Shown here one piece after another: positions 35,594 to 49,340 of a DNA stretch of 64,000 nucleotides; position 1 is the stretch's first letter, and every line of letters begins with the position of its first letter. This stretch comes from Whalleya microplaca. Taxonomy: Eukaryota; Ascomycota; Sordariomycetes; Xylariales; Xylariaceae. Location of the stretch: positions 186,001 through 250,000 of the forward strand of contig MU385731.1 of assembly GCA_022497155.1 (NCBI GenBank), in the 5' to 3' direction. The translations under genes were made by a program, and so were the position numbers. The notes below the pieces were generated by a model. That model saw only the letters and a program-made list of their open reading frames with translations. It made no database searches and was not told where the DNA came from.

Positions 35594-38500
35594 TCACCAT
35601 TGGCCCAGTTGCCTTGCCACGGTCATCATCTTCTCGATTAGTTCTGGAATTCGGAAAGGCTTGACGAGAACGTCGTCACAGCCTGCAGCCTTCGCCTCCA
35701 TAATTTGCTCCATGCGCGCATTGGCACTGACTGCGATGATTGGTATCCGCGGACCGCTCAGTTTACCAGCCCCTTCTAGTTCCCTGATTTTTCGCGTGCA
35801 GGTAAGACCATCTTGGATTGGCATTTCTATATCCACTGCAAGGCCTAGTGTCAGCAACTGTCATCGTCTACAGAAATTCTCGCGGCGTTTTCGTTGTCAT
35901 GAGGGCCATTTCATAGGCTGCCAGGACTATGAACTGCCAAGCAGCTGGTTCCCACCTATCCCGGGTGGGTGGCGTCAGGGGGTTAATAGAAAGAATTGAG
36001 GGTGTACGTACTCAAGATTAGACCCAATGGAAATTGTCCACCAGCGCGGTTCGTATGCTGAAGTTTCTCCAATGCCTCTATTCCATGATTAGCCACTTCC
36101 ACAGCATAGCCGTTGTTATGGAGATCACGGCGTGTGATTTGCTGATTGATCAGATTGTCTTCGACTAACAAGACTCCTTCGATCCGAGGCAGGGCTACCT
36201 CCGGGTTCAGTCTTTTTGCAGCAGAGGATCGCTTGCCTAACCCCTTGCCAGTGGTGCCGCTGGGTGCTCTGAGGATATGTCCAACAGCCTTTGCGGCTGC
36301 TTGGGCTTCTTGAAATGCCTCTTGACTAGGCACCTGTGCCTCGATATAAAACGCAAAGGTAGAGCCCTGGCCAGGACTAGAGGCTACGCCGATGGCGCCG
36401 TTCTGCATTTCCGTGAGTCGTCGGCTGATGAACAGACCTAAGCCCGAACCGCCGTATTTTACGTGTGTTTTCGAGTTAGCCTGGACGAAACGCTGGAAAA
36501 GAGACGATTTTTCTTCCTCAGTCAGACCTTGTCCCGTGTCTTTGACTTCGAACATGAGGTAGATACTGTTCTCGCCCGGTACTAGCGAGGACGTCCCATC
36601 GCCCTGCCACAACAGATCGGGAGCCCGGGGGATGAACTGGACGCATGACTTCTGGTCTTCAGGGCGAGACTTGAAAGCGCTTATCGTAATCGACACGTTC
36701 CTTGTTGGGCCATTCTTAGTGAACTTCAAAGCATTGGTCAAGAGGTTGATGAGTACTTGTTTCAAGCGAGAGGGGTCCAGGTCGAGGAACTCGATGTTTA
36801 GATCATGGTACGACCGATCGACTACCATGGTCAAGTCAATGTCGACCCTTCGCGCTTCAACTTCGAACATCTTGAAGGCTTCCTGGGCGATGTGAATGGG
36901 GTTTACCGTAATTGGCGTAATGCTCAAGAGGTTGGAGTCTAGTTTGGACATGGTAAGTATGTCATCAACTATGCGCCTTTGATGCTGAGCACAAGCGATT
37001 ATCGTCTCTGCGTTATCTATACTGTTTTCCAGCAACTGAATCCCTTCCTGGCAGATACCAGACGGAATCTCGGCCGTAGAGGAAACCGGGTTGCTATCAC
37101 TGGGCTCGCTAGGCTCACAAGGTCTGATGGGTTGCGTTTCAACCAATTCAAGCACTTTGGTAAGACACCCGATCACTGCATCTGCGCACTGGACGATAGC
37201 ACTCAACGGATTGCGCATCTCGTGCGAGGTCATGTCAACGAAATTCTCTTGCTGTCGTTTAGATTCAATGGCCTCATCTTTCCGCTGCCGCTCTTTTTCA
37301 AACTGCCACTTTTGCAACGAGACGTCACTAAGACAGCCGGTGAAAGCTTCAATGGTACCTTCCGAGTTGCGCACGGGCATGAAGGTAGCAAGAACCGTAC
37401 GGGGTGCAATAATCTGATCCCCGGTGGTGGTGTCCGTCTCGGTCCACAGGGTCTTCAGCCGGATTTCCGCGGTCTGCGATTTGCCCTCGTCCGCGAGCAT
37501 TACCAAGGTCTTATGAAGAGCAGGTAAATCCTCGTCCACCACGCAGTCATTAAAGGGTTTGACTGCTACCTGCGATAGGTCGGTCCTTTCCAACCCGCAC
37601 ATCTCGTAGAAGACATTGTTCGCGCCGAGCAGCCGGCCATCGAGGGACATATCATACATCCCCACGGTTGCGAGCTCGGCCATCCTCTTGAGATTTTCGG
37701 CTTGCTGGGCTCTGCGTATCGCTTCTTCGGCGGCCTTCTTGTGCAGCGTGACGTCCGTCAAGCACGCGAGGACTAGGTCGATGCTCCCGTCGGGGCCACG
37801 CTCTGCTTTCAGGGAACCTAAAACGTGTCGCACGCTCCCGTCATGAGCATCAAGGTCCAAGCCGGCCTTCTCAAAACTAGGAGAACTGCCAATTGGATGT
37901 TGCAGCGGAGCGTCATCATCTGGTGGCTTGCGGACTCGAAACTCGATCGTGACATTGAGCGTTTTCTGAAGCTCTTCGTACGCACGCTGCACATTGGACT
38001 TGTCCTCCTCGATCACGCAAGATAGGAACGCGTCGGGGCTGAACGGGTTGACCTGTGCAGCACCGGTGATGCGATGCCAGGATTCGTTTGCAAACGTAAT
38101 ATCGCCGCGCTGATTGCCAAAGCACATGCCAACGGGGATGAACTCGGCAATCTGCTGGAACTTCTGCACCGACTCCGTTGCTTCCTTTGTCTGCATGGCG
38201 AACTTTTCCTTCAGGATGGCTTGGTCGTACGCCGCCTGTTCCGCAATATTCCGGCCCCTGCGCGCTTCCTCCTCCAGAAGTACTGTCGATGCCAAGGTCG
38301 TGGTTAGCTTCTGGCCAAGCAGAGCAATGTACTGACGGTAGTCATTGTCGTAGGGCCGGCGGGGGTTGAGACCAAGCAAGAGCAAACCCAGCACATTCTC
38401 CTCTTTCGTTGGCCGCATGGGACAAATGACAGCCTCGAGGCAGGGATCCTTGAAACCACGCCAGTCTAGTCCCTCGAGCAACGAATTGGGGAGGCTCCCA

Positions 38501-39774
38501 TCTCTCGTCTGAAGTAGTAGAGGATTGTGGGACTCGGCAGCTTGCCTAAATGACGAAGACAGACCAACCTCGTCACCGTCGAGCAACAAGGTTGGTGGGG
38601 CTATCGGATGGCCCGAGGGAACGCCCAGGCAGCCTTCCAGGCGGCAGGCTCTTCCCACGCGAGATGCGTTGGCATCCTTGTCGATGGAGTAGAGGATGGC
38701 AAGGGGAATGTCGTAAGTGGGCTGGCAAGCCTCGAGCTCCTCCATCAGCTTGGCCCAGTAGGACTTGACATCCCGAGCGGTGACCAACATGTCACCTAGA
38801 TTGATCAACATCTTCGTGCGTCTCTCCCAAAGGCGAGTGGACGTCGCATCGTGGACCGGTTGAATGAAACCAAGACATGTGTTCTTTTCGGTGATGGGGA
38901 TGATAGACCAGCGGAGATACGTTTCCTCGGGACTCCCATCGGCCTTCTCGACAAAAAAGCGCCATTCATCCTCGTCGCTAGCACGCTGTCTCGAGGCGGC
39001 CACGCGCATAGTCTGTTTGATCTTTTGGCAAAAGTCGGGCCAGGCATCCTCCAGCGACTTCCCGAGCAGAGCGGGATGTTTGGAGCCACAAAGCTTGCTA
39101 AAGGCCTCGTTGTACAAGGTGGTCAGCTGGGAGCCCCAGTAGATGGCGATAGGCCTCGAGTCTGCAAGGACCTGGTTGAAGGTCTGCTGCAGGTTGGGGG
39201 GCCATTGTGACAGGGGCCCCAGGGGCGTGCTCACCCAGTCCAAGTTATTGACGACATGGACGAAGGACTCCTGGTCGGGCATGAAGTCGGTGGGGAAGCC
39301 TCCGCCTCCACCCCCGCCGCCGGGCTGGTCGTCGGGATCGTGCAAGAGGCTGTTGCTGTTGCCACGCTGGTGGCGAAGACGGCCGGGGCCATGCTCAGGA
39401 TGGTTGGGGGGCAGCTGGGTGTTGCTGCTGACGACGGCCCATTGGTTGCTCAGGACGGAGCGCGTCCAGCATGCGTTCTGGTAGTAGAAGGACAGGGAAG
39501 ACGGGGAAGACGGGGAAGACGGGGAAGACGGGGAAGACGGGGAGGACGGGGACGGGCGGGCAATCCAATCCCAAAAGGCGCCGGTGCGCGCATGGGATAG
39601 GTCGTTCACCTTGCGGTGCAGGGCCTGGATGTCGCACAGGGCGGGGTTCGCGTAGAAGAAGGGATGGGGTTCGGCCGGGGTGATGTCGACGGCGAAGGTC
39701 GGCCGCGGGTCGGATTGGAGGAGGTCAAGTACGAGTGCGCCCACGCCGGATATGCCCAAGCCGGGCGGGGACAT
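35594..39774 (-). CDS. Hybrid histidine kinase (PAS/GAF-like sensor, HisKA, HATPase, REC)
   Basis: Cytosolic two-component hybrid kinase that autophosphorylates on His and relays to its own receiver, then to the Ypd1-type phosphotransfer system. Two exons, 36012-39774 and 35594-35835, are joined by a 176-bp intron that restores LILMDIEMP across the junction, giving 1334 residues. Layout: low-complexity N-terminus with a Ser-Ser-Pro repeat (about 76-94) and poly-Gly (152-159); PAS-like (about 175-310); GAF-like (about 320-500); PAS (about 535-680); PAS (about 690-825); HisKA with His851 in MTSHEMRNPL; HATPase_c with N-box near 1010-1018, DTGQGL (1079-1084) and GGSGLGL (1108-1114); and REC (1200-1325) with VLLVEDN, phospho-acceptor Asp1256 and Lys1313 in LVKPF. 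There is no membrane segment, so a soluble or intracellular cue is likely. All catalytic residues are present. Confidence 0.95.
39494..39552. repeat. Coding microsatellite, 9-bp unit, in the kinase N-terminus
   Basis: About six copies of GGGGAAGAC on the plus strand encode the Ser-Ser-Pro repeat of the histidine kinase. The period of 9 keeps frame when copy number changes, so length polymorphism between strains is likely. Confidence 0.85.
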
Positions 39775-39864
39775 GGTCGATTGGCGCGGGTCGGGGTCGA
39801 TGTCGACGGTAATGATACATATACGCGAGCGTTACGCAAGTGCACGTAAACCGTAGAGGGAAAA

Positions 39865-39998
39865 GTGGTGGTGGTGGTGGTGGTGGTAGCAGTGGTGGTG
39901 GTCGGTAAGGCAGCCGGTAAGGTAGCCGGTAGGGCAGCCGGTAGGGTAGCCGGTCAGGGCAAGATAGTCGGTAAGGTGGTCGGTAAGGCGGTCGGTAA
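39865..39998. repeat. (GGT)n tract and 12-bp GGTAAGGTAGCC-type minisatellite
   Basis: A GGT microsatellite (39865-39900) runs into tandem imperfect copies of a 12-bp unit such as CCGGTAAGGTAG (39901-39998). It lies about 90-220 bp upstream of the kinase start codon, inside its likely promoter or leader. Confidence 0.8.
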
Positions 39999-40148
39999 AC
40001 AACAATAAACAGCAGCAAATGGATTTTATGAAAAAACCCAGCGTTCTGGATTGTGTTTTGCTAAAGCTATATTCTCTCATACTCATACATAAATACGTGT
40101 GTGTACGTGTGTGTACGTGCGGATGTACGTGTTAACAGTAGGCAAGTA

Positions 40149-40163
40149 GGGGGGGGGGGGGGG
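40149..40163. repeat. 15-base poly-G tract
   Basis: An uninterrupted run of 15 G. A TGTGTAA-type repeat follows at about 40190-40225, then GGCTGGCA-type repeats at about 40290-40320 and a TTCC run at about 40453-40470. G-quadruplex formation is possible. Confidence 0.8.
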
Positions 40164-42381
40164 ACGATCGGCGGAGGGGCAGGACGACGATGTGTGTGTA
40201 ATGTGTGTAATGTGTGTACTTGTTAGCGTAAGGTGTGTAAGGATTGCCAATTGTGAATATGAACGAGAGTTCGCCTCGACGTCGAGGCTTGCTGGCTGGC
40301 AGGCTGGCAGGCTGGCAGGCTTGCAGACAGGCTTTGGAGGGCCCGAGGGACGGGACGGGAAAGGTCACGGACTGGAGAAAAAAAAAACCAGAGGGAATTA
40401 ATTCTCCGCCAAGAAAACACCACCACTCCATTGCCCGTGATCTTGTTTGTTCCTTCCTTCCTTCCTTTTGGAACCCCACGTTACCTTTACATATTACCAT
40501 GCATGTGTCTTATAATGCTCCACCTTACCTGCTTACCAACTTACATACGTACCCTGCGTACCTCGTACCCTGCGTACCTACCTGACTTGAAGGTTCCGGT
40601 TGTGACTTACCTAATGATCGGAATATGCACTAGGTACGGACCGTGGTATTAGCCGGCTGCTGTACATCCCCACTTAACCTAACCTTTTACATATGTACAT
40701 ATCAAGCTTATATCAATACATACATATAGGTAATATGTATATACACCTATGTACAAGTAATGGTAACTGTCTGATATTGCAACCATTTATAATCTCACTT
40801 AGGTTAATTGAAATTGTGCCTTTTTGGCTTTCTTCTTCTTCTGGTCTATTTTGAAAGACTTAGTCTCTATAAGACTGACTATCTACCTTATACGTATAAT
40901 ACCACTAGATACCACACAGAAAACACCACCACACAGTGGCAACTTAATAGCAAATCACCAGAATCACATCCAACAGTAAACCGAGCGTCTCTCTTCCTGC
41001 GCTTCAATTACGTGCTCTCAATCAACCGAAATGAGCCATCATCCTTAAACATTCCCACAAGTACGGAATAGTGAAACACGAGGTTATAATACTAAGGTTG
41101 TCATTCTTACCTTTGCTAATATGAAGGCTACTCGGAGTCGACTTAGCTCTATCATATGGTTTCCTATAACATTAATCCAAGGAGTCCTTGGTCGGGGCTA
41201 AGTCGCTGCTCGTGCTTTTCTCGCCAATATCTCATCATCCTCTGAGACGATAGATCCCTTATCTACTTTGCGACATCCCATCAAGCCGTCACATTTTAAA
41301 ATATTTAGGCTTCGTCGTATGTTTGAGCTAGTTTCTCGGGCATGGATTTCTTGATGATTCCTCCTATCTAAATGAAGGCTCTGTGTATCATACAGGCATC
41401 CCTGGCCAAGAAGCACGTTAGAAATTCAGAATCTTCCTATAGATACGGCATTACCACAAGCCATCTTTGATAAGTTAATCAACAGTATATGCGTATCCGC
41501 CGGTACCGACAAATTGACGAAAAGCGATAGCACCGGTCGAAACAAGAATTAGCGCACTGTAAGTCCCTGCAAAGTTACAACACTTCAATTATTACCTATA
41601 CTTTGCTAGCGAGTGACCATACTTAGGTATAACAAGGCTAGCAATGAAAAAAGATAGATAACTTGTTGATATGTCTGTTCTATCCAGTCTTGTCGTTGAT
41701 GTACCTAGCGACAACTTGATTCAATAAACCTTTCGGTTGTTGACCACATCAATTCTAAGGTATCACATAACTCATATTAGTCTAAAGATTTAACTTGGCA
41801 TGTTTACTGTTTCTATCGATATATTCTTAGCCTTTATAAGAAGCAGTAGCATATAGAATCATAGCTGCAACCATATTGGTAGGGTTTTTTTTTTTGGCCC
41901 CACTGTTGCGCGCTCTCAACCCCTATCACGGCCTACCCTTTCTACAGTGCCTATAAACGCTACTGGTTACATAGCTATTGCTGAAGAAGGTATTAGACTT
42001 GACATTACATCCATAAATGTATATCGAGGATACATCTGTCAACATGAGTCAAGTTCACGAGAAGTATAGTGGCATGATTAACACAAGGTGAAGATACAGC
42101 AAGGGGGCCAGAGTCCCTTATATACATGTAGTACAGGCGGCGGCTATATGTAGGTCCGCACCCTCGGCCCTGGAGGGCGTATCTTAATAACATCGTCCAT
42201 GGATACACACCACATGCTTTTGCAAGAATTTCACTCAACTCTAACCGAGGACGACAATCGTGTCTCATAAAACTCGGCATATATTCTACACTACGTTTAA
42301 AGCTTTTTGAAAGCTCGGGTGAGGGTCGTATTACAACCGCCCATTCCTAAATATCCCCGCAACCAGCTACCACGTGATTTA

Positions 42382-42482
42382 TGGTTGCCAAGAAATAAAG
42401 GCTTAGCAACTAAATAGTTGCTAAGAGATAATAGCTTAGCAACTAGATAGTTGCTAAAAAATAATGGCTTAGCAATTAAATC
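42382..42482. repeat. 33-bp tandem repeat with internal palindrome at the block edge
   Basis: Two full units (42403-42435 and 42436-42468) plus partial copies on each side. Each unit contains TTAGCAACT-(4 nt)-AGTTGCTAA, a 9-bp-arm palindrome. The units differ by few substitutions. It sits exactly at the border between gene DNA and the AT-rich block and just left of element 1. It may be the subterminal repeat of a decayed DNA transposon or a protein-binding array. Confidence 0.85.
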
Positions 42483-42502
42483 TTATTTATTAAAAAGCTA
42501 TT

Positions 42503-42706
42503 TGTTATGGCACAGGTTAAGCACGGGATTAAGGTATGGTTTGTGCGCATTACGTAATTATAGCTTAACCCCACACCTGATATATATGGTAAATTTCTCG
42601 GCCGACCTTTTAGCTTAAATTCCTTCCTTTTTTCTCCATTTTAATATTATACAAAATACACAGGAATTAAGTCGCCAAGCTACCTTAACCTTTATAATAC
42701 GTAATA
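42503..42706 (+). repeat. Element 1 5' LTR
   Basis: 204 bp, pairs with 49560-49763. Differences from the 3' LTR are almost all C/T or G/A, for example the last six bases GTAATA here against GTGACA in the other copy. Confidence 0.93.
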
Positions 42707-43859
42707 TAATACTAAAATTAATCTATTATAGCCTGGGAAAGCTTTTAAAATATCCCAATAAACCAATTAGTTATTTTATTCCTTACGTACTTATATACGA
42801 TCTTTAGTCCGACCTTATTTTTAAAGCCGACGCCGATTTTAAATTATTTTATAGCCTTACTAATTTAAACCCGACCTTAGACGACATTAGCGATAAAAAA
42901 GTCCCTATCATATCATACCCTAAGTCCGCGGTAATTACGCCGGGATAATAATCCGAATTAAACCTAATATTTGCGACCGCAACTGCTTTACGCGTTACCT
43001 AAATCGATAAAGCTATTTAAAATACGCATAAGCAAATCCGATTCGAAAAAGGTAATATAGGAGGCAATTTCCTTAGTACTAATTAATAGGCAAATTTTAT
43101 TCGGCTAGCGCGCTAATTAGTATTAATATACCGAATGTCTTAAATCCTTCCCGATTAAAATATTATAACTATATAAAAAGAGAATAATATAGAAAACAAT
43201 ACGATAGTAACCGATACGTGAGAACTTTTTAAGACTTTTACCCCTAAAATAACCTAATTAACTATAAATATTAACCCGAGTATGTAAGATATTAATTTAT
43301 AGAAGCGAATAAAAGTAATCGTAGCTAAATATAGCAAATAACCGGCTAAGCCTGCTTTCCTATTTCAGCCATTAAATACCGAAAACATTATAGCTTAGCC
43401 TAATTATAAAAGTACAGTTAACTATAATAACTTTTTTAAAACCTTTCTAAAATCCCCGGTCGCATTATTTAACGAATTTAAAATATATAATATTATAATA
43501 ATAGCGTATAACGGACAAATAAATTTATTATTAGAAGCTATAAAAATATCACTTTATAATATAAACGTTTTATATAAAACAGCCCGATATTTCGGAAAAC
43601 GTGCCTATTAATTTAAACAATTGCTTATTTAAAATAAACGAAAAAACGAGATTCGGGATAAAATATTATAGTTTCCCTATAAAAAAAAAAAATCCGAATA
43701 ATTATTTAATCCAGTTATATCTATCCTATACCCTAATATAAACCGTTAAAAATTAACTGCCGTATTTGCTTTTAACCTACCTAATAATCTACCCGTTATA
43801 GGTAAGGCCGCTAGGGCCGCTAGGGAAAACCTTCCGGATAATAATCCTAACTTATCGGA

Positions 43860-44940
43860 TTCTAACTTTTCCTATTATTTTTATTATTCTTATTATTTAA
43901 GTTCCGATATAAATAATAATATTCCCGTTCTTAGATTAAGATTAAATATTATATTAAATAAAGTAAACCGATAAAATAAGTAATTAAAAAATTGCGACCG
44001 CGAGATCGTAAACCTAAAAAAGCGCCTCCGAGAAGTTAATATAGCAACTACTACCTCTACCTCCAAATTAAAAAAAAGCACCAAAATTAATATACCTAAT
44101 TTTTATAATAATCCCGATAAAGATATTATAGAGTTCGAAAACTGGTACATTTAGATATAAAATAAATTAGTTATTAACGTAAATTATTTCGATTCCGATT
44201 GTATAAAACTCGCCGAAATGCGATCGCGATTAAAAAGTAACGTAACTAAAAATTTCCGGCCTTATTTCCGAAAGACGCACCCGGATAAAATTATTAATAT
44301 AAAAACCTTACTTACCTATTTATATTAGTAATATTTCGATCGCAATCAATTTAAAAAAGCTAAAGCAAAACTTTATAATATAAAAATAATACTTAATACC
44401 GATTTCGACACCTTTAAAAATAAGTTTATCTATACCGTAAGAGAAGCAGGCATCCCTATTACTATATAGAAATAAGAATTCCGATAAGTTCTAATTACTT
44501 AGCTAAAGCTAGTATTAATCCCGCATTATATCGATCCGAACTACAACTTTACCTACTATACCTTAATTAAATCCGAAACTGCTTTTATATATAAAATAGC
44601 AAAAAAAAAATACTTTAAAAAAGATAAAAGCAAAAATAAAAACAAAAACAAAAAAAATAAAGGCAAAATCACGAAAACCAAATCTCGCGCGTTAAAAAAT
44701 CGACAAACGACTAAACTAACCGACAAAAAAAAGGCTTTCTTTATTATAAAAAATCGATATTAGTACTATAAAAAAAAGGGTTACTATAGCCGGAAATATC
44801 CTAACAAAAAAAAAAGTTTAACTAAAACTATAATTAACGCTAAGAAAAATACTTTCTTATTTTCGATTATAGCTAAGTATAACCGTACTTTAGTCCTAAA
44901 ATTAAATTATAGCAAACTTTTAAATCAGTTAAAAAAAAAC
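43860..44940 (+). pseudogene. Element 1 gag relic
   Basis: A former coiled-coil-like segment (about 43980-44050) leads to a retrotransposon gag core that begins near 44130. A Lys/Asn-rich basic region (about 44600-44700) is followed by a decayed CCHC zinc knuckle (about 44745-44810) in which Cys and His codons have become Tyr. Many stops are present. A further open-like stretch 42710-43800 probably belongs to the same reading frame but has no clear domain. Confidence 0.75.
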
Positions 44941-44989
44941 TAACCTTTCTAAAAAATATTACCTCCTTTTTAAAAAAAGTATTAACAAT

Positions 44990-47900
44990 AAATTTCGGTA
45001 TAAATAAAATACCATTCGACTTTTTAAATCGGATATTCGGTAGGAAACCTTTCTTTTTCGAGAGTATAATAGCTTATAATAAACTATTTTTAATTACTAA
45101 AATTTTCTTATAAAATACGGAAGCAAACGGGTATATATTTATAAATATAACATTTGCCTGTAAAGTTTTTAAATATCTAGAATCTCGGCTAATTACCGGA
45201 TTTTAATTAGGCCGCATTAATAGCTATAACGGATAATCGGTCCAAATAATAGACGCGTTTATTTTCGCATATTACCGAATCTAATATTAATATATACTTA
45301 ATATCCCCTTTATAATTATCGACATAACCCCCGATATTATTATTAATAAAAAATAGTTTAAGGAATATAATATATATATAAATATTAAGCGATAGCGTCT
45401 CTTATTCCCTAATAATTAGCAACCTACTATTAATATTAATATTTCTGTCGATAAGGCTAGACAGCTAATTCCTAATCGATAAGGGACTTTTCTAGAGAAC
45501 GTATAATAACGTAAGCGATAAATAACTAATAAAAATTAGCGTCGCTTGGCAGGCCGACGTAATTATCCTAACTTAAAAAAAACTCCGAAACTCTTTTAAA
45601 TTCCGGAGCCGGGTAAAGTATAAATAATATTCTACAAAAACTTAATTTAGTAACGTATAAAAAAGTTAAAAACTAAATTACAAAAGGCTAAAACCGCTAG
45701 TTAACGCCTAATTGTAACATCAACCCCCGCTATTATTTTAAAGCGATTTGCTTATATACCTAACCTAAAAGAATTATTGCCCTATACTGTAGCTAATAAG
45801 TCTAATTAAGGTATATTATCGATAGCTAAAATATTAGCCGATAATAGGAAATCCCGAAAATAGTCGCTTATACCTAAAAAACGCCGCAAGCGTTACAAAA
45901 ACGCTTTAAACTAAGTCTTCCCGTTACGTAACTAATATAGCCGTTATAAGTTAAGGCGTAACTGCTTAATTTAGTTCCGAAATCGACCCGCTAATATAAC
46001 ATTTATTAAAGCGATAGCTTTTTATTAGGCAGCTAAAAAAAACCATTTAAACGTAACTAATTTATATAAGATTGACCGATATATTAATAATTTAAGGCAC
46101 GAGGCTTCCCTAAGCCGTAATAAAACGGAGTTTTGCTAGAAAACTTTGGAAATAGTACCTAAAATTTATTATTAATACCTAGATATATTCAATAAAGTAG
46201 ACTTTAATAAATTGCTCCCGTACCAGCCCAAAATAGATTATAAAATCTAATTAAAGAAACCCCCTAACAAATTAAAGTACAGCCTCTTATATAAAATGTT
46301 ATTAGAGAAATTAGAGATTTGCTGCTAATATATTACTAATAACCTATATAAGAGGTTTATTAAATTAAACGTTACCTTTTAGGCTACCTTTGTCCTTTTT
46401 ATAGCCAAACCGAATAAAAAAATGCGTTTTTATATAAACTATCGCAAGCTTAACGCTATTATACGTAAAAATCGCTACCCCTTACTTCTTATCGATAAAA
46501 CCTTATTACGTATATTTAAGGCTAAAATATTTATTAAAATTGACATACGTTAAGCGTTTTATCGCATACAAATACATTTAAATATTAAAGAATTAACGAC
46601 TTTCCGCACTAAATACAGAGCGTATAAATATAAGGTTCTCCCCTTTAGGCTAACTAACAAACCGTTAACCTTTTAGAAATATATCAATAATACCTTAATA
46701 AAATACTTAAACGACTTTTATAACGCGTATATTAACGACATCTTAATTTTTTCTAAAAATAAAACTAAATATATCGAACATGTTAATAAAGTACTAGCCC
46801 GACTTTAGGCTATTAAACTATAAGCCGACTTAACTAAATATAAATTCCATATTTAGAAAACCAAATTTTTGGGATTTATTATTAGCACCGATAGAATTAC
46901 CGTAAACCCTAAAAAAATCCGAGCCGTCGAATTATAGAAGGAGCCTAAAAATATAAAAAAGATACAGTCCTTTTTAAAATTTTATAATTTCTACCAACAA
47001 TTTATGCGGGAATACGGGAGAATCGCGAAACCCCTTACTAACTTTATACAAAAAGGAAAAACTTTTAACTGGACTTACGAATATTAACAAGTTTTTAATA
47101 ACTTAAAATATCGATTAATTTATATACCTATATTTCGATACTTCTTTTATAACCTAAAAATTAGGTTAGAAACCGACGCCTCTAACGGTATAATTGCTAA
47201 CGCTATATTTTAACGACTTTTAAAAAACTTAAAATAGTACCTTATTGTCTATTACTCCGAAACTATATATAGAGCTAAACTTAATTATAACATATATAAT
47301 AAAGAGATGCTGGCAGTAATTCGTATTTTATAAAATTAAAAAGCCGAGTTAATCGGTTTATAAAACTCCCGACCATTTCTTATAATAACTAATTATTATA
47401 TTTTAAAATATTTCGGCACGAAGAAATTTCTAAATATTAGACAGGCTAGTTATGCTAAGCTATTAGCTTAATACCACTTCACTATTACGTATCGACCTAG
47501 TTTAAAAAATATATTAGCTAATATTTTATCCAGAAAATTTAAAAACCTAAAAACGCAAAAAGCAAAACAAAAAGCCTATCGTACGATAACCTTATTTTAA
47601 CCCGTCTCCTAACCTACTACACTAACGCCGACCGATATAGTAATCTCTTATATCGATATAGCCATAATAAAGATATAGGGCAAAAAAGTAGGCATTTTTA
47701 TATTAGATTAAAATATAAAACTACCCTTTAATTCCGGCGTAAAATTAGTAGATTTTTTATTAAAAGCTAATGCCATATATAAAAACCTCGACACTTATAA
47801 AAAACGGGCCCGCACTATACCCCTATATCCCGATTTTTCTATAGCTAACCGACTGGTATTATATACGGGTCGTTTAATAGTTCCCGATTAAAATCAGCTA

Positions 47901-49340
47901 TACATTAAGCTATTAACCGAGACTTATTCGCAGCTTCTTATAAAATACCCTAGCCGGGCAAAAATAAAACAGCTAATAACTAAACGATATTAGTAGCTAG
48001 GATAAGCCTTTAATATAGATCGATTTATTAATAACTATAAATGCCGACTCTTTAAAATCCCTAGAAACAAGAAGCCTAATCTATTAAAACCTTTGCCGGT
48101 ACTATTATAAACTTAGCAATATTTAATAATAAATTTCAAATTAATGCCAGCTAATAAAAAAGGTCGCGATAACTTATTAGTAATAATATATTGCTTAAGT
48201 AAATAATTTTAATATATTCTATATACCCGATCTATTACTTCTAAAAATGTAGCAATAATATATTATTATAGACTTTTATAAGTTTACGGCCTACCCTAGT
48301 TAATCGGTAACGACCGGGAACCTTAGTTTATTACAGACTTTACGAATAAATTATCGAAAATTTTAAGCATTAAATAAAAACTGTCGTTAGCAAGTTATTT
48401 TCAGACTGTTAGGCAAGCTGAAATTATAAATATATATATCGATTAAAGATTACGACTATTTATTAATTATTATTAGAATAACTAGTTAAATATTATTTCT
48501 GCTACGGACGTAATACAAGCGAGCTTTTCCCATAAATCTATCGGATATTTTTCCTACAAAATAAAACGAGAATTTCTTATACTTCTACCTTTTAATTAGG
48601 AAGCTTATATATAAGACCTGATAACCCTGCCTTTACGTAAGCGTTTCAATCGCGAGAACACGTAAATAATAGCCCAAACCTTAAAAGGCTATTTAGATTT
48701 AATACGGGAAATTATAACTCGATCGCAAATTTGTATAAGCAAATAAGCTAATCGCTACCGAAAAAAACCCGATTTTAGTCCCGGCAATTGTATATATATC
48801 CTTAAGAAGCCGGGCACTAGTATAAATCGACCTAATAACAAACTTGATTACCCGATAACGAGAAACTATTACAAAATAGAAAAAATAGTCGGACATTTCT
48901 ACTAGTTAAAGTTACTTAATATCTAAAAAAAATCCCATATATTTTATACAAATCGCTTACGCAAATATTCTAATAACCTATTACCCGGATAAGCTAATAA
49001 AAACCCTGAGGGTAAAGCGATAAGTCCTAATAAAAAAAAAAAATAAGAAATTAACTACGTTTTATTGTTACATATATATCGGGAGAAGCTATAATATTAG
49101 GTATAATAAAAGAGATAAAATCTTAACCCTAAATAATATAACGCTAAAAGCTTTAAAAATAGCGTAATTACGTTATAACAATATTACAATAAAAACCCTA
49201 ACAAAATCGGACCCTTAATACACTTAAGTAACTGGCGTAAGGCTGTTAAATATAAAAAGAATAATCTCCTTTATAAAGATAACAATAAGGCAGTTCTATA
49301 GTTAGCAAAAAAATTACATAAAGTAAGACGTAAATAAAAT
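44990..49340 (+). pseudogene. Element 1 pol relic (protease region, RT, RNase H, integrase)
   Basis: RT is recognised near 46430-46560 by the NYRKLNAIIRKNRYPL segment and the following IKIDIR. The catalytic YxDD box region, now YIND, is near 46730. RNase H follows (about 47100-47540, ETDAS motif near 47170). Integrase core follows (about 48130-48480) with the NDREP segment near 48310. Numerous TAA/TAG codons interrupt it. The aspartic protease region (about 45000-45400) is weak. Confidence 0.85.

Larger units (their letters stand above)
39775..42381. other. Kinase upstream region, microsatellite-rich, then gene-free
   Basis: The first 800 bp upstream of the kinase ATG are packed with simple repeats and probably form its promoter and 5' leader. 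From about 40500 to 42300 I see no gene. Open frames 40808-41071 (+), 41198-41416 (-) and 42005-42280 (-) have no family motif. The A/T-rich block begins near 42300. Confidence 0.6.

Noticed and set aside
38851..39600. Several plus-strand frames of 70-119 codons opposite the histidine kinase
   Set aside because: Shadows of the GC-rich kinase coding strand. Residue content is low-complexity or repeat-derived.
41198..41416. 72-codon minus-strand frame with mildly protein-like composition
   Set aside because: Too short, no motif, and no in-frame splice extension found. It could be a relic but is unsupported.
42382..42482. CRISPR-like array of short repeats
   Set aside because: Units are directly abutting tandem copies with no unique spacers, and the genome is fungal.
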